Position numbers and translations under genes: made by a program. DNA of 11,738 nt from Thermoplasmatota archaeon (lineage in GTDB: Archaea > Thermoplasmatota > Penumbrarchaeia > Penumbrarchaeales > Penumbrarchaeaceae): assembly GCA_030595585.1 (NCBI GenBank), contig JAUVCY010000024.1:1-11738 (forward strand), written 5' to 3'. Position 1 is the first letter of the stretch. Every line of letters begins with the position of its first letter. This document shows, one piece after another, positions 1 to 6,069 of the stretch. A model generated the notes under the pieces. The model was given only the letters and a program-made list of their open reading frames with translations, was not told the origin of the DNA and did no database searches.

Positions 1-825
1 CAGGAACGCGTAGGACATTGCCTCCCTGTTCTCGAGGAATAGCGACCGGAAACCGAGGATGACCGATTCAGGTTTACGCCAATCCTCGATATACTGTCGA
101 TCCTTGAGTACATTGAAGGATTTCGAGAGGAAATACAGGGACAGGACCAGGAAGAACACAACAAACGAATCGTGGTCAGCAAAGCCAAGTGTCGACCGTT
201 CGATATGTGCAGCTGTTATCGCAAGGAAGAATGCGGCCATAATGCCCGCCTTCTTTCCGAAGGCCTCCTTTCCCAGCATATATAGTGGGAATATCGTCAT
301 TGCACCCCAGAATGTGGGTGCGATCTCAAACACGAACCAGGTGGAGTTCTCGACGTTGAATCCAAAGAACGGGGCCAGCAGGACGCCGCCGACCGCGATG
401 GACCAGTCGAATACCGGGGGCCTGGGATTACCGCCGGAAAGCGGGTAATTCAACAGGCCGTCAATACGCAAATGGGTGAAATCGGCCTGGATAAAATCAA
501 TGACCCTTTTGTGATATGAAGGATCGTTCCCCACCACTCTGGGGGGCCAGATATCGAAGGCGAGCTCATAGTACAGGTAAAACCTCAACAAGAACGCCAA
601 AGCGAATATACCTGTCAGTATGAGGATCGTATACCTGTTGTCATTGAACCAAGCCTTCAAGGTCGATGCCGCTGGCTCCTTCCCCCTGGCCTCACCGGGT
701 CCTTTTATCTTCGGCTCCGGACCTGCCCCAGGCTGGAGTGGGTCCGATATCGGCTCTTCTTTCTTGGCCACCTGCTGTTTGGCCTTTCTCTTCTGTCCTC
801 TGGAGGATCTCGCTCTGCGGGCCAT
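1..825 (-). CDS. aglB: Oligosaccharyltransferase STT3/AglB, N-terminal part (cut by window edge)
   Basis: The 275 residues seen match the N-terminus of the archaeal catalytic N-glycosylation enzyme, which moves a dolichol-linked glycan onto Asn in N-X-S/T on the outer face of the membrane. Order: a basic, Pro/Gly-rich cytoplasmic tail (1-60), a first membrane helix (about 65-90), then the first outer loop with the acidic motif GNDPSYH (D101), where STT3 proteins bind metal and sequon. GGNPRPPVFDW (131-141) is typical of the family. FADHDSF (215-221) fits the second metal-binding DxD-like motif. Further hydrophobic helices lie at about 143-155, 163-183 and 192-207. The family is usually 800-1000 residues, so about 70% is outside the window, including the WWDYG motif. 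The ATG at 825 is chosen because AGGTGG (832-837) precedes it by 6 bases. It lies downstream of the envelope operon on the same strand but seems to have its own promoter. Confidence 0.9.
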   Translation of the reverse strand, partial: MARRARSSRGQKRKAKQQVAKKEEPISDPLQPGAGPEPKIKGPGEARGKEPAASTLKAWFNDNRYTILILTGIFALAFLLRFYLYYELAFDIWPPRVVGNDPSYHKRVIDFIQADFTHLRIDGLLNYPLSGGNPRPPVFDWSIAVGGVLLAPFFGFNVENSTWFVFEIAPTFWGAMTIFPLYMLGKEAFGKKAGIMAAFFLAITAAHIERSTLGFADHDSFVVFFLVLSLYFLSKSFNVLKDRQYIEDWRKPESVILGFRSLFLENREAMSYAFL

Positions 826-831
826 TGATAT

Positions 832-876
832 CCACCTATGATGCAGCAACATGGTCACTCTAGTATCATCTATATA
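832..876 (-). promoter_or_regulatory. Promoter and ribosome binding site of aglB
   Basis: On the minus strand a TATATA core (871-876) lies about 45 bases before the aglB start, which predicts a leader of roughly 20-25 bases. AGGTGG (832-837), complementary to the archaeal 16S 3' end, sits 6 bases before the ATG. This supports separate transcription of aglB despite the upstream same-strand operon. Confidence 0.55.
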
Positions 877-922
877 GAGCGATACCACATTCTACTGAAG
901 TGGCCAAATATCGTTCTCTTAC

Positions 923-1456
923 TTATCTATTGTTATCCTGTGTCCCACTATCCCGACCATTTTTTAGACCCTGGATGCTCCGTTCCCTGGATGATATGAG
1001 GAAGGGGCCCACAAGCAGCAGTGAAAGTGAGATGATAATGAATATCTGGGTCGATACGTTGGAGCCCAGGAAGATCCCTATCCGACCCACCCTGACCACA
1101 ACGAGGAGGCCGCCCCAGAAAAGGCAGATCGAGGCCATCGTTAGAACGATCGGCAATGGTGATATGCGCTCTATCCTGTAAGGCCTCGAGGAGAGGACAA
1201 GCTCGAGCATTATCACCATGGGAAAAAGAAGGCCCACCGAATAGAGGATCAGATCTATCAGGTTGGAGAGGGACGCATCCCGCAGTGCATTCAGGGTAAA
1301 GGTGCCGAAGAGGAGCACTCCCAAGATCCCGACCCATCTGTTGCCGAATGCGAACGACAGGGCGACGATCACAAGTGGTGCGAGATAAACAGGGTTGGGG
1401 TCCACTGTCAACATGGTTATTACGCCCAGGTAAAGGAGGATAAGGTACCGCATCAT
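923..1456 (-). CDS. Small multi-pass membrane protein, last gene of DUF1616-DUF58 operon
   Basis: I do not recognise a named family. The 177-residue protein is mostly hydrophobic, with about five or six likely membrane helices (approximately 2-18, 22-38, 43-57, 64-88, 102-122, 133-154). It ends in a polar, charged tail (about 155-177) that probably faces the cytoplasm. No catalytic motif is visible. The start overlaps the stop of the DUF58 gene in the ATGA form (4 bases), and AGGAGG lies just before it inside the DUF58 coding end, so translation is almost certainly coupled. A second ATG follows at once and could be used instead. Its role is inferred only from context: it is probably a membrane partner of the DUF58 and DUF1616 proteins. 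Confidence 0.8.
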   Translation of the reverse strand: MMRYLILLYLGVITMLTVDPNPVYLAPLVIVALSFAFGNRWVGILGVLLFGTFTLNALRDASLSNLIDLILYSVGLLFPMVIMLELVLSSRPYRIERISPLPIVLTMASICLFWGGLLVVVRVGRIGIFLGSNVSTQIFIIISLSLLLVGPFLISSRERSIQGLKNGRDSGTQDNNR

Positions 1457-2871
1457 TGTCCCATCCTCCTGAGCGCAGCCATAACCTTATCCCCCCTCTC
1501 CCTCAAGCTCATCTCGATGACCTTGATCCCCGCCTTTCTGAGATCGTCCAGTTGGGCCTGTTTGGCCAGGTGGTCTGGATATATCCTCTCCATGGTCCGC
1601 TCCGTGATCGCCTCACCTTGAAGGTGATAGGGCCATGAGAACGGTGAGATCGCGATCACCCGATGTTTCCATGCAACGGCCATGGAGAGCGCTTTTTTTA
1701 TCGCGAACTGGTTTGTCTCCATATCCGAGAGAAGTATCATGATCCGACCCGATTCAGAGCTCTCCTGAAGGGACCGTACCGCATCGAATATCCCCGTTAT
1801 CCTGTCGGGTTTGGTTCGAACGCCTTTACTTCCCTGTAAGAACGGACCCACCTGACCCAGGAACTCACAGCTCTTTTCGTCCCCCGGAGGGGCCTCGTTC
1901 GAGGGGGGGCCCGGATATCCACCGGTCACCTGAGGATTGGGGAGCTTGAAGAGGCTGATGAGAACGTCGTCCACGTTCCCGCGCAGTGGAGGAATGCTGT
2001 CCAGGATACGATTTTCGTTGAATGAGATCAGCCCCACCGGATGGGACTGGGAATCGAAGACGAGTGCGATCTGTATGGCAAGGGCGATGGCGTGGTCCAG
2101 TTTGGTCCTCTTCCTCACCAATTCCCTCATCGACATGGAGCAATCCACCATGATCACCGATGGCAGGTTGGTCTCCGTGTCGAACTCACGGGTCATCAGC
2201 CTCGTCAGACGGGAGCTTGCCTTCCAATCGATATCCCTGAACCGATCTCCCGGGATGAACTCCCTGACCGATCTGAAATCGGACCTGTAGGTTCTGGCAT
2301 ACCTTGCATGGGCTTTACCGGTAATATTGAACTGCTTTCTCCGGGACATCAGGTGACCAAGCGCCAGCTCCTCCTTGGATGCCTGCACGTGGAGCTCTGT
2401 TGAGGGGTCAAGCACGAGGTCCCGTGTGAAAAGTCCCCTGGCCTCAATGATGGTCAACTTCAGAGGAGGGTATCGAAAATATCCCCTTTCCTGGGGAGTT
2501 ACACCGTATGTCAAGGAGAAAGGTTTTTCAGGGTGCACCGTACCGCGAAGCAGCGTATCCCCCGATGAGAGGAGGAGCTCCCTTGGAAGAGCCTCTGAGG
2601 CATCGATCCCTATCGTCTCGCTGGACCTGATCTCAAGCCTGATATTGACCTCGGAACCCTTGTGGGCCACCTTTTCCAGAACCTCACGATAGATCCCTAT
2701 CTCCATCCTGTTCTTGAGGGAGTCGAATTCCAACTTACGGTACATGAGATAGAACAGTATCGCAGCCCCTGCAAATGTGATGATCAGATTCGAGTAGAGA
2801 TATGAGAATATGAAGAAGACCGCTGCCAGAGCGCCCAATATCCTCCCGGCATGTGTGAATCGAACCCCCAT
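1453..2871 (-). CDS. DUF58 protein with von Willebrand-like metal site
   Basis: A 472-residue membrane-anchored DUF58 protein. Two closely spaced membrane helices occupy about 10-26 and 28-44. A beta-rich segment follows (about 60-160), and then the DUF58 signature around DIDWKASSRL (213-222), with a conserved Arg-Glu a few residues later. The next segment is vWA-like: DCSMS (D243, S245, S247) is the DxSxS metal-binding motif and LLSDMETN (D383) fits the third motif of that site. A Pro/Gly-rich insert at about 310-345 interrupts the vWA-like fold. DUF58 proteins are commonly encoded with MoxR-type AAA ATPases and are thought to take part in assembly or maturation of envelope complexes; no MoxR gene is in this window. 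The start shares one base with the stop of the DUF1616 gene (TGATG), and the stop overlaps the next gene, so the three form one operon. Confidence 0.88.
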   Translation of the reverse strand: MGVRFTHAGRILGALAAVFFIFSYLYSNLIITFAGAAILFYLMYRKLEFDSLKNRMEIGIYREVLEKVAHKGSEVNIRLEIRSSETIGIDASEALPRELLLSSGDTLLRGTVHPEKPFSLTYGVTPQERGYFRYPPLKLTIIEARGLFTRDLVLDPSTELHVQASKEELALGHLMSRRKQFNITGKAHARYARTYRSDFRSVREFIPGDRFRDIDWKASSRLTRLMTREFDTETNLPSVIMVDCSMSMRELVRKRTKLDHAIALAIQIALVFDSQSHPVGLISFNENRILDSIPPLRGNVDDVLISLFKLPNPQVTGGYPGPPSNEAPPGDEKSCEFLGQVGPFLQGSKGVRTKPDRITGIFDAVRSLQESSESGRIMILLSDMETNQFAIKKALSMAVAWKHRVIAISPFSWPYHLQGEAITERTMERIYPDHLAKQAQLDDLRKAGIKVIEMSLRERGDKVMAALRRMGQ

Positions 2872-4250
2872 CAGCCTTCCCCCACGACCAGATCACCCTG
2901 AATGGTCTCGGTCCAGTCCTGGCCGTTCAGGGAGAACGATAGGATATGGGTTCCCTCTTCCACGGAGATCCTGAGGGGCAGGGCCACCGATGAGTGGGAG
3001 GTCAAATATATCTGAAAGAAAACACCCTCCGCTGCCGTCAGGTCTGCGGTCAATGGGTCTCCCTCAAGCGGGGTCCATTGGTCGGGGGAACCGATCTGGA
3101 CCGTCACGTTCAGCTCCACGTTCGATCCTCCCTGGTTGACCAGCCCAAGCGTAAGGTCCAATACACCGGAACCCTCGATCCTGGCAGGCATCTCGAAAGG
3201 GCCGATGTCGGGACCGGCGATGAAGAACTGCAGGGATGGATCTTCGATGGATACCAGATCATTTTCCGAAAATACCCTCACCCACAGGTGAAGGTCCCGA
3301 TACATCCGTTCACCCCGGAAGAGCAGAAGTTGGAGCTTGTACGACCCGGGTTGGTCTATGGTGAAGTTACATGGTATCTCGAGGGTGCTTCCATCCTTGA
3401 CCTGGATGCCCAGATTGGGCCGATAGGCCGTTGACAGGGTCAGATCGTTCAGCGAGGAGACCGTTACGTTCTCGGCCGTTGGATCTATTGAAAGGACGAT
3501 GGTGAAGTTCATCGTCCTGTGTTCGTGATTGCCCACGCCGATGAATATGGATCGAGGCTCGCCTACGATAAAATTCCGTGGATAATCATCGGCCATCCCC
3601 CCCGACCCCAGAACGTAGAACTCCGTGAAGGCCTCTCCCTCCCTGGGGACGACTATGATGTATATGAGCATTCCAACCGAGAGGACCATCATGACGACTA
3701 TCCCAACCGTCAATACCTTATCCGCGGTCGAATGGTCCCTGGGCATCTCGATATCGATAACTATCTCGAACCTGTCCTCCAATGGAAGGAGTCCCCTTCT
3801 CCTTACGGCCACAATGGACGTGATGATGATGAAGCCGTACTGGGTGACCAGTATGGGAACGAGTCGGATCCCCAGGTGATCCGGATCCCAGTCATAAGTA
3901 TAATTGAGTATCAGGCCCAGGAGAGGTGTGATGGCGATGGAAAGCCCAAGGGCCAGGGCGATCCTCTCAAGTCCATCCAGCCCCTTTTTCTCCCTGACCT
4001 CCTCTTCCGAATTGTCGGTCTCATCATCCCTGGGCCTTGAGAGGTCATCATCCGCTTCAATTGAGATCGGTCTCTCGGGATATAGGGCGCTGATGAGGGC
4101 GTATCCGGGGAAGAAGAGGATGAAGGGGAGCCCCAGTATAACCCTCAGTGGCCCCGCATTCGGTATCAACACTATAACTATCACGAGCAAGGTCGAAAGA
4201 ACCATCATGGCATATAGGTCGAGGGGCCTCTCCCTGACTTCAAATTTCAT
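2871..4250 (-). CDS. DUF1616 membrane protein with large outer domain
   Basis: A 459-residue protein matching the archaeal DUF1616 pattern. Two N-terminal helices (about 13-31 and 35-57) include the family-like stretch PFILFFPGYALISALYP. An acidic, charged loop (65-92) follows, then helices at about 96-116 and 129-149, a polar loop, and a fifth helice at about 176-200. The remaining roughly 255 residues are beta-rich and should lie outside the cell. This outer part contains at least four N-X-T sequons (two NFT, two NVT), making it a plausible target of the AglB encoded nearby. The function of DUF1616 is not known; it is often next to DUF58 genes, as here. It is the first gene of the operon, and its stop shares a base with the DUF58 start. 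No Shine-Dalgarno is seen, but a TATA-like box lies about 30 bases before the ATG, which fits a leaderless mRNA. Confidence 0.85.
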   Translation of the reverse strand: MKFEVRERPLDLYAMMVLSTLLVIVIVLIPNAGPLRVILGLPFILFFPGYALISALYPERPISIEADDDLSRPRDDETDNSEEEVREKKGLDGLERIALALGLSIAITPLLGLILNYTYDWDPDHLGIRLVPILVTQYGFIIITSIVAVRRRGLLPLEDRFEIVIDIEMPRDHSTADKVLTVGIVVMMVLSVGMLIYIIVVPREGEAFTEFYVLGSGGMADDYPRNFIVGEPRSIFIGVGNHEHRTMNFTIVLSIDPTAENVTVSSLNDLTLSTAYRPNLGIQVKDGSTLEIPCNFTIDQPGSYKLQLLLFRGERMYRDLHLWVRVFSENDLVSIEDPSLQFFIAGPDIGPFEMPARIEGSGVLDLTLGLVNQGGSNVELNVTVQIGSPDQWTPLEGDPLTADLTAAEGVFFQIYLTSHSSVALPLRISVEEGTHILSFSLNGQDWTETIQGDLVVGEG

Positions 4251-4277
4251 ATCTGTATGAAGTGAGATGTATTTTGG

Positions 4278-4285
4278 CTTATATT
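4278..4285 (-). promoter_or_regulatory. TATA-like box of the DUF1616-DUF58 operon
   Basis: The minus strand reads AATATAAG, centred about 31 bases before the DUF1616 ATG. With the usual archaeal TATA-to-start distance of 25-30 bases, transcription would begin at or within a few bases of the ATG. The lack of a Shine-Dalgarno there supports a leaderless message. Confidence 0.45.
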
Positions 4286-4313
4286 GTTTGTGCTCCCGAT
4301 CACATCGTACATC

Positions 4314-4466
4314 ATGTGGGGGTCTCGATCTCCTTTTGAGGGCTGACCCCCATGCAGCAGACCTTGGATGTGTAAATGATATTCAACAGAATCGACAATT
4401 CAAGGGGGGGCTCAAGTTCACAGCGGAAGCCCCCCCTTGGGACACAACCCCGATGTGTTGTGCCCC
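4314..4466. other. Cluster of three inverted repeats in a gene-free gap
   Basis: The 314-base gap between 4250 and 4565 has no credible ORF. It holds three hairpin-forming units in a row. The first is TGGGGGTC/GACCCCCA (4317-4324 and 4345-4352). The second is a perfect 12-bp pair CAAGGGGGGGCT/AGCCCCCCCTTG (4401-4412 and 4428-4439, 15-base loop). The third is GGGACACAAC/GTTGTGCCCC (4439-4448 and 4457-4466) with one mismatch. None is followed on either strand by a clear T-run at its base, so they are not ordinary terminators. They may be part of a non-coding RNA read leftward from the TATA box at 4518-4527, an extended control region of the envelope operon, or a small repeat element. Strand and function are undetermined. 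Confidence 0.45.
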
Positions 4467-4517
4467 TAACAACGCACTCACGTTTTTTCTTTCGCACCTA
4501 TCCTGGTAAATGACCTG

Positions 4518-4527
4518 TTTTATATAA
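4518..4527. promoter_or_regulatory. Palindromic TATA box in the 4251-4564 gap
   Basis: TTTTATATAAA is the best archaeal TATA match in the gap, and its core TTTATATAAA is a palindrome, so direction cannot be read from it. Leftward it would start a transcript near 4495 that runs through the hairpin cluster toward the DUF1616 operon (a leader of about 245 bases, or a separate RNA). Rightward it would give an antisense transcript against the end of the COG1395 regulator. Confidence 0.35.
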
Positions 4528-4564
4528 ACGAATTGGAGTTATTCTTCAAATTGATAATTAGGAT

Positions 4565-5515
4565 TCAGGCCCTTTCCCTGATAAGCTCAAGGACCGCCTC
4601 CAGATCGGGATACCTCTTCAGCTCCTTTACTCCCAGGACCGGGGTCCCCTCCACGTTCAGCTTCCTGGGAGACCCACGGATGATCAGAACGGACTCCTTG
4701 CCCGTTACCCTTGATATGTCGGCCAGTGCCTTTCCCTGTCCAGTGAGGTCCAGTCTCGAGCCCACCGACGTCAGGAGAAGGGAGGACCCTTTCCTTGCAA
4801 GGGCGTCGAAGGGGCATGATATTGTGGGTATTACCTCCATGCCCAGGGTTTTCAGGTGCTCGAGTATCTCCCGTTTGTTTCCATCGAGGAGGTCGAGCTG
4901 GTCCCTTATCTGCTGCAGGGATGTGGAATACCTGAAGGGGTCAAGAGGCCTGATCAGGGCGACTCCCAGGGCGCGCTCCAATCTGAGGGCTACATCGATA
5001 TCGCATCCCATGCCACTCTCGTACAGCTGGATCGCCTTGCGGGACACTCCTGCGATCCCCGCCATGGCGCCCAGGGAGAGGTCCAGGCTTTCCCTGCGGT
5101 ACCTCATCAGGTCCCCGTTAATGGCCACACAGTGTCCGCCGTGTATGAAGAATACCAGAGGAGGGACCTCCTCGGCAAGATACTGGTAGAAGGTTCCCAG
5201 GGTGATCAGGGTTATACCATATCTCAGATAGAGGACACCGTCCTGATACTGTCCGTTCCTGGAGGAAGGGATGATCAGGATGGGGGCGGCGGAGAGCGTA
5301 TTGCCCAGGACCTTCAGCTCGTTAGATCCGGACCTGTCGATCCCACCTGGCGAGGTCAGGGTCTTCAGCAGAAGGAGGTCCTCATCCCGCCTGCTGATCA
5401 GGTCGTAGACGTTCTTGCCTGGATGGACCATTCTGGAAGTGGTGAAACCCGCTTTGTTCAGGATGGAGACAACGGCCTCCATCATCTGGGATCGGTTCAT
5501 GAGCTCCTCGAACAT
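4565..5515 (-). CDS. COG1395-type archaeal HTH transcriptional regulator
   Basis: A 316-residue protein matching the archaeal family annotated as putative HTH-type transcriptional regulator. The centre (about 138-184) is a Cro/C1-type helix-turn-helix: RYRRESLDLSLGAMAGIAG, then VSRKAIQLYE as the recognition part. The N-terminal domain (about 10-118) is alpha/beta, with VYDLISRRDEDLLLLKTL (36-53) and PILIIPSS (78-85). The C-terminal domain (about 205-316) shows the same pattern in the same order (FDALARKGSSLLL, VLIIRGS, LGVKELKRY), which suggests an internal duplication around the DNA-binding centre. Targets of this family are not well defined. It is divergent from argF across a 554-base structured gap, so arginine synthesis is a possible target, but nothing in the sequence proves it. 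No strong Shine-Dalgarno precedes the ATG; MFEEL was chosen as the longest start, and ATGs at codons 6, 11 and 12 are alternatives. Confidence 0.85.
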   Translation of the reverse strand: MFEELMNRSQMMEAVVSILNKAGFTTSRMVHPGKNVYDLISRRDEDLLLLKTLTSPGGIDRSGSNELKVLGNTLSAAPILIIPSSRNGQYQDGVLYLRYGITLITLGTFYQYLAEEVPPLVFFIHGGHCVAINGDLMRYRRESLDLSLGAMAGIAGVSRKAIQLYESGMGCDIDVALRLERALGVALIRPLDPFRYSTSLQQIRDQLDLLDGNKREILEHLKTLGMEVIPTISCPFDALARKGSSLLLTSVGSRLDLTGQGKALADISRVTGKESVLIIRGSPRKLNVEGTPVLGVKELKRYPDLEAVLELIRERA

Positions 5516-5546
5516 TGGGATAAGTGATTGATTAAAAGAACTTTTC

Positions 5547-5558
5547 CCGCCCTGGCGG
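5547..5558. promoter_or_regulatory. GC-rich palindrome upstream of the regulator gene
   Basis: CCGCC-CT-GGCGG is an interrupted palindrome about 32 bases before the regulator start, in an otherwise AT-rich stretch, where a promoter would lie. It could be an operator for this or another regulator. There is only one copy, so support is weak. Confidence 0.25.
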
Positions 5559-5591
5559 CCCCGTATAGTGGAACATCGATCCGAAAATATT

Positions 5592-5663
5592 AGCCAATTA
5601 GGCTTAGATTATGTTCAGCTCTTAATTGCCTGGTCTTGGAAAAATCTGAGATTTTTCCGGCTC
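5592..5663. repeat. Direct repeat copy 1 (72 bases, hairpin-bearing)
   Basis: First of two related units 126 bases apart in the gap between the regulator and argF. It begins AGCCAATTAGGC, itself a small hairpin (GCC/GGC around AATTA), has TTAATTGCCTGG in the middle, and ends with the hairpin GGAAAAATC-TGA-GATTTTTCC (5638-5658) followed by GGCTC. The first AGCC can also pair with the closing GGCT to enclose the whole unit. Confidence 0.7.
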
Positions 5664-5717
5664 AGCTGCTTACATGGATAGAGCGTGTTTAATTAGTATG
5701 CTTATACCGTGAAGTTC

Positions 5718-5790
5718 AGCCAATTAGGCCGATATAATGCTTGGCTCTTAATTGTCTGGCCTTGGAAAAAACAGTAGTTTTTTCCGGCTC
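5718..5790. repeat. Direct repeat copy 2 (73 bases, hairpin-bearing)
   Basis: Second unit, about 80% identical to copy 1 by hand alignment with one gap. The first 12 bases (AGCCAATTAGGC), TTAATTG, CTTGGAAAAA and CCGGCTC are conserved. The hairpin is GGAAAAAAC-AGTA-GTTTTTTCC (5764-5785). Relative to copy 1 a T-A pair has become an A-T pair in the stem, so both arms changed together while the loop varied freely. The unit runs directly into the 17-bp inverted repeat. Confidence 0.7.
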
Positions 5791-5835
5791 TTTTATTTAT
5801 TCTGTTAGCGTTGCTTAGCAGAATAAATAAAAGAG
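5788..5835. repeat. Perfect 17-bp inverted repeat
   Basis: CTCTTTTATTTATTCTG (5788-5804) is the exact reverse complement of 5819-5835, around a 14-base loop, TTAGCGTTGCTTAG. The left arm shares its CTC with the end of direct repeat copy 2. As RNA the stem could extend by four pairs including wobbles. A match this long in AT-rich sequence is unlikely by chance. It could be a terminator-like or RNA stem, or the end of a small transposable element. Confidence 0.65.
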
Positions 5836-5836
5836 T

Positions 5837-5915
5837 GTTGCAGAGGATCTCGGAAGAGAGGATTGTTCAGCATATTGGAGTGATACACCTAAAAACAAGT
5901 ATACTCCTCTGCAAC
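5837..5915. ncRNA. Candidate structured RNA: closed stem with two inner hairpins
   Basis: GTTGCAGAGGA (5837-5847) pairs perfectly with TCCTCTGCAAC (5905-5915). Inside lie TCTC-GGAA-GAGA (5848-5859), a short stem capped on the plus strand by a GNRA-type tetraloop, and GGAGT(g)ATAC paired with GTATACTCC (5877-5886 with 5899-5907), which has one bulged base. The last stem competes with the inner three pairs of the closing stem, so the outer stem is 8 or 11 bp depending on the fold. The layout resembles a three-way junction. No known RNA family was recognised, no clear dedicated promoter is visible and the strand is uncertain; the GNRA loop slightly favours plus. Confidence 0.35.
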
Positions 5916-5927
5916 GAAGTTCGTATA

Positions 5928-5972
5928 GCGAGTTGCATGGGGCGATGTTCCATACAACGCGTCACCATCGCC
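5928..5972. other. Possible pseudoknot or two mutually exclusive hairpins
   Basis: GTTGcATGG (5932-5940) pairs with CCATaCAAC (5950-5958) with one mismatch, and can extend outward by G-C, C-G and G-T pairs after one mismatch. The 9-base loop begins GGCGATG (5941-5947), which is exactly complementary to CATCGCC (5966-5972). The connecting loops are very short, so a complete pseudoknot would be strained; the two stems may instead be alternatives, as in a switch. It lies between the junction-like element and the argF promoter. Confidence 0.35.
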
Positions 5973-5993
5973 TTGCTGATAGATAAACATTAC

Positions 5994-6066
5994 CTATTTA
6001 TAACAACAGATAATAGGAAAATGTATATATCGATGCATTTTATCGAGCAAAAACCCAGGAGGGTGA
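5994..6066 (+). promoter_or_regulatory. Promoter region and ribosome binding site of argF
   Basis: Two TATA-like boxes are present: TATTTATAA (about 5994-6002) and GTATATAT (about 6022-6030). The first predicts a leader of about 45 bases, the second about 15-20. GGAGGGTGA (6058-6066) is a strong Shine-Dalgarno, with GGAGG 7 bases before the ATG, and it fixes the argF start. If the first box is the main one, the structured elements before 5973 lie upstream of the argF transcript. Confidence 0.6.
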
Positions 6067-6069
6067 AAC

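Noticed and set aside
59..448. 129-residue plus-strand ORF
   Set aside because: Lies wholly opposite aglB, whose reading frame carries the STT3 motifs.
4401..4439. Intrinsic terminator of the COG1395 regulator
   Set aside because: The 12-bp hairpin is more than 120 bases beyond the stop and no T-run follows it on the minus strand.
4267..4509. 80-residue ORF on plus and 61-residue ORF on minus in the hairpin gap
   Set aside because: Both are made of translated inverted repeats, Cys- or Arg-rich without pattern, with no ribosome binding site.
5592..5790. CRISPR array
   Set aside because: Only two units, each over 70 bases and diverged, 126 bases apart; no regular short repeats and no cas genes.
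5592..5975. Origin of replication, given the nearby DNA polymerase gene
   Set aside because: No origin recognition box-like motif was seen and no Cdc6/Orc1 gene is present; the AT-rich inverted repeat alone is not enough.
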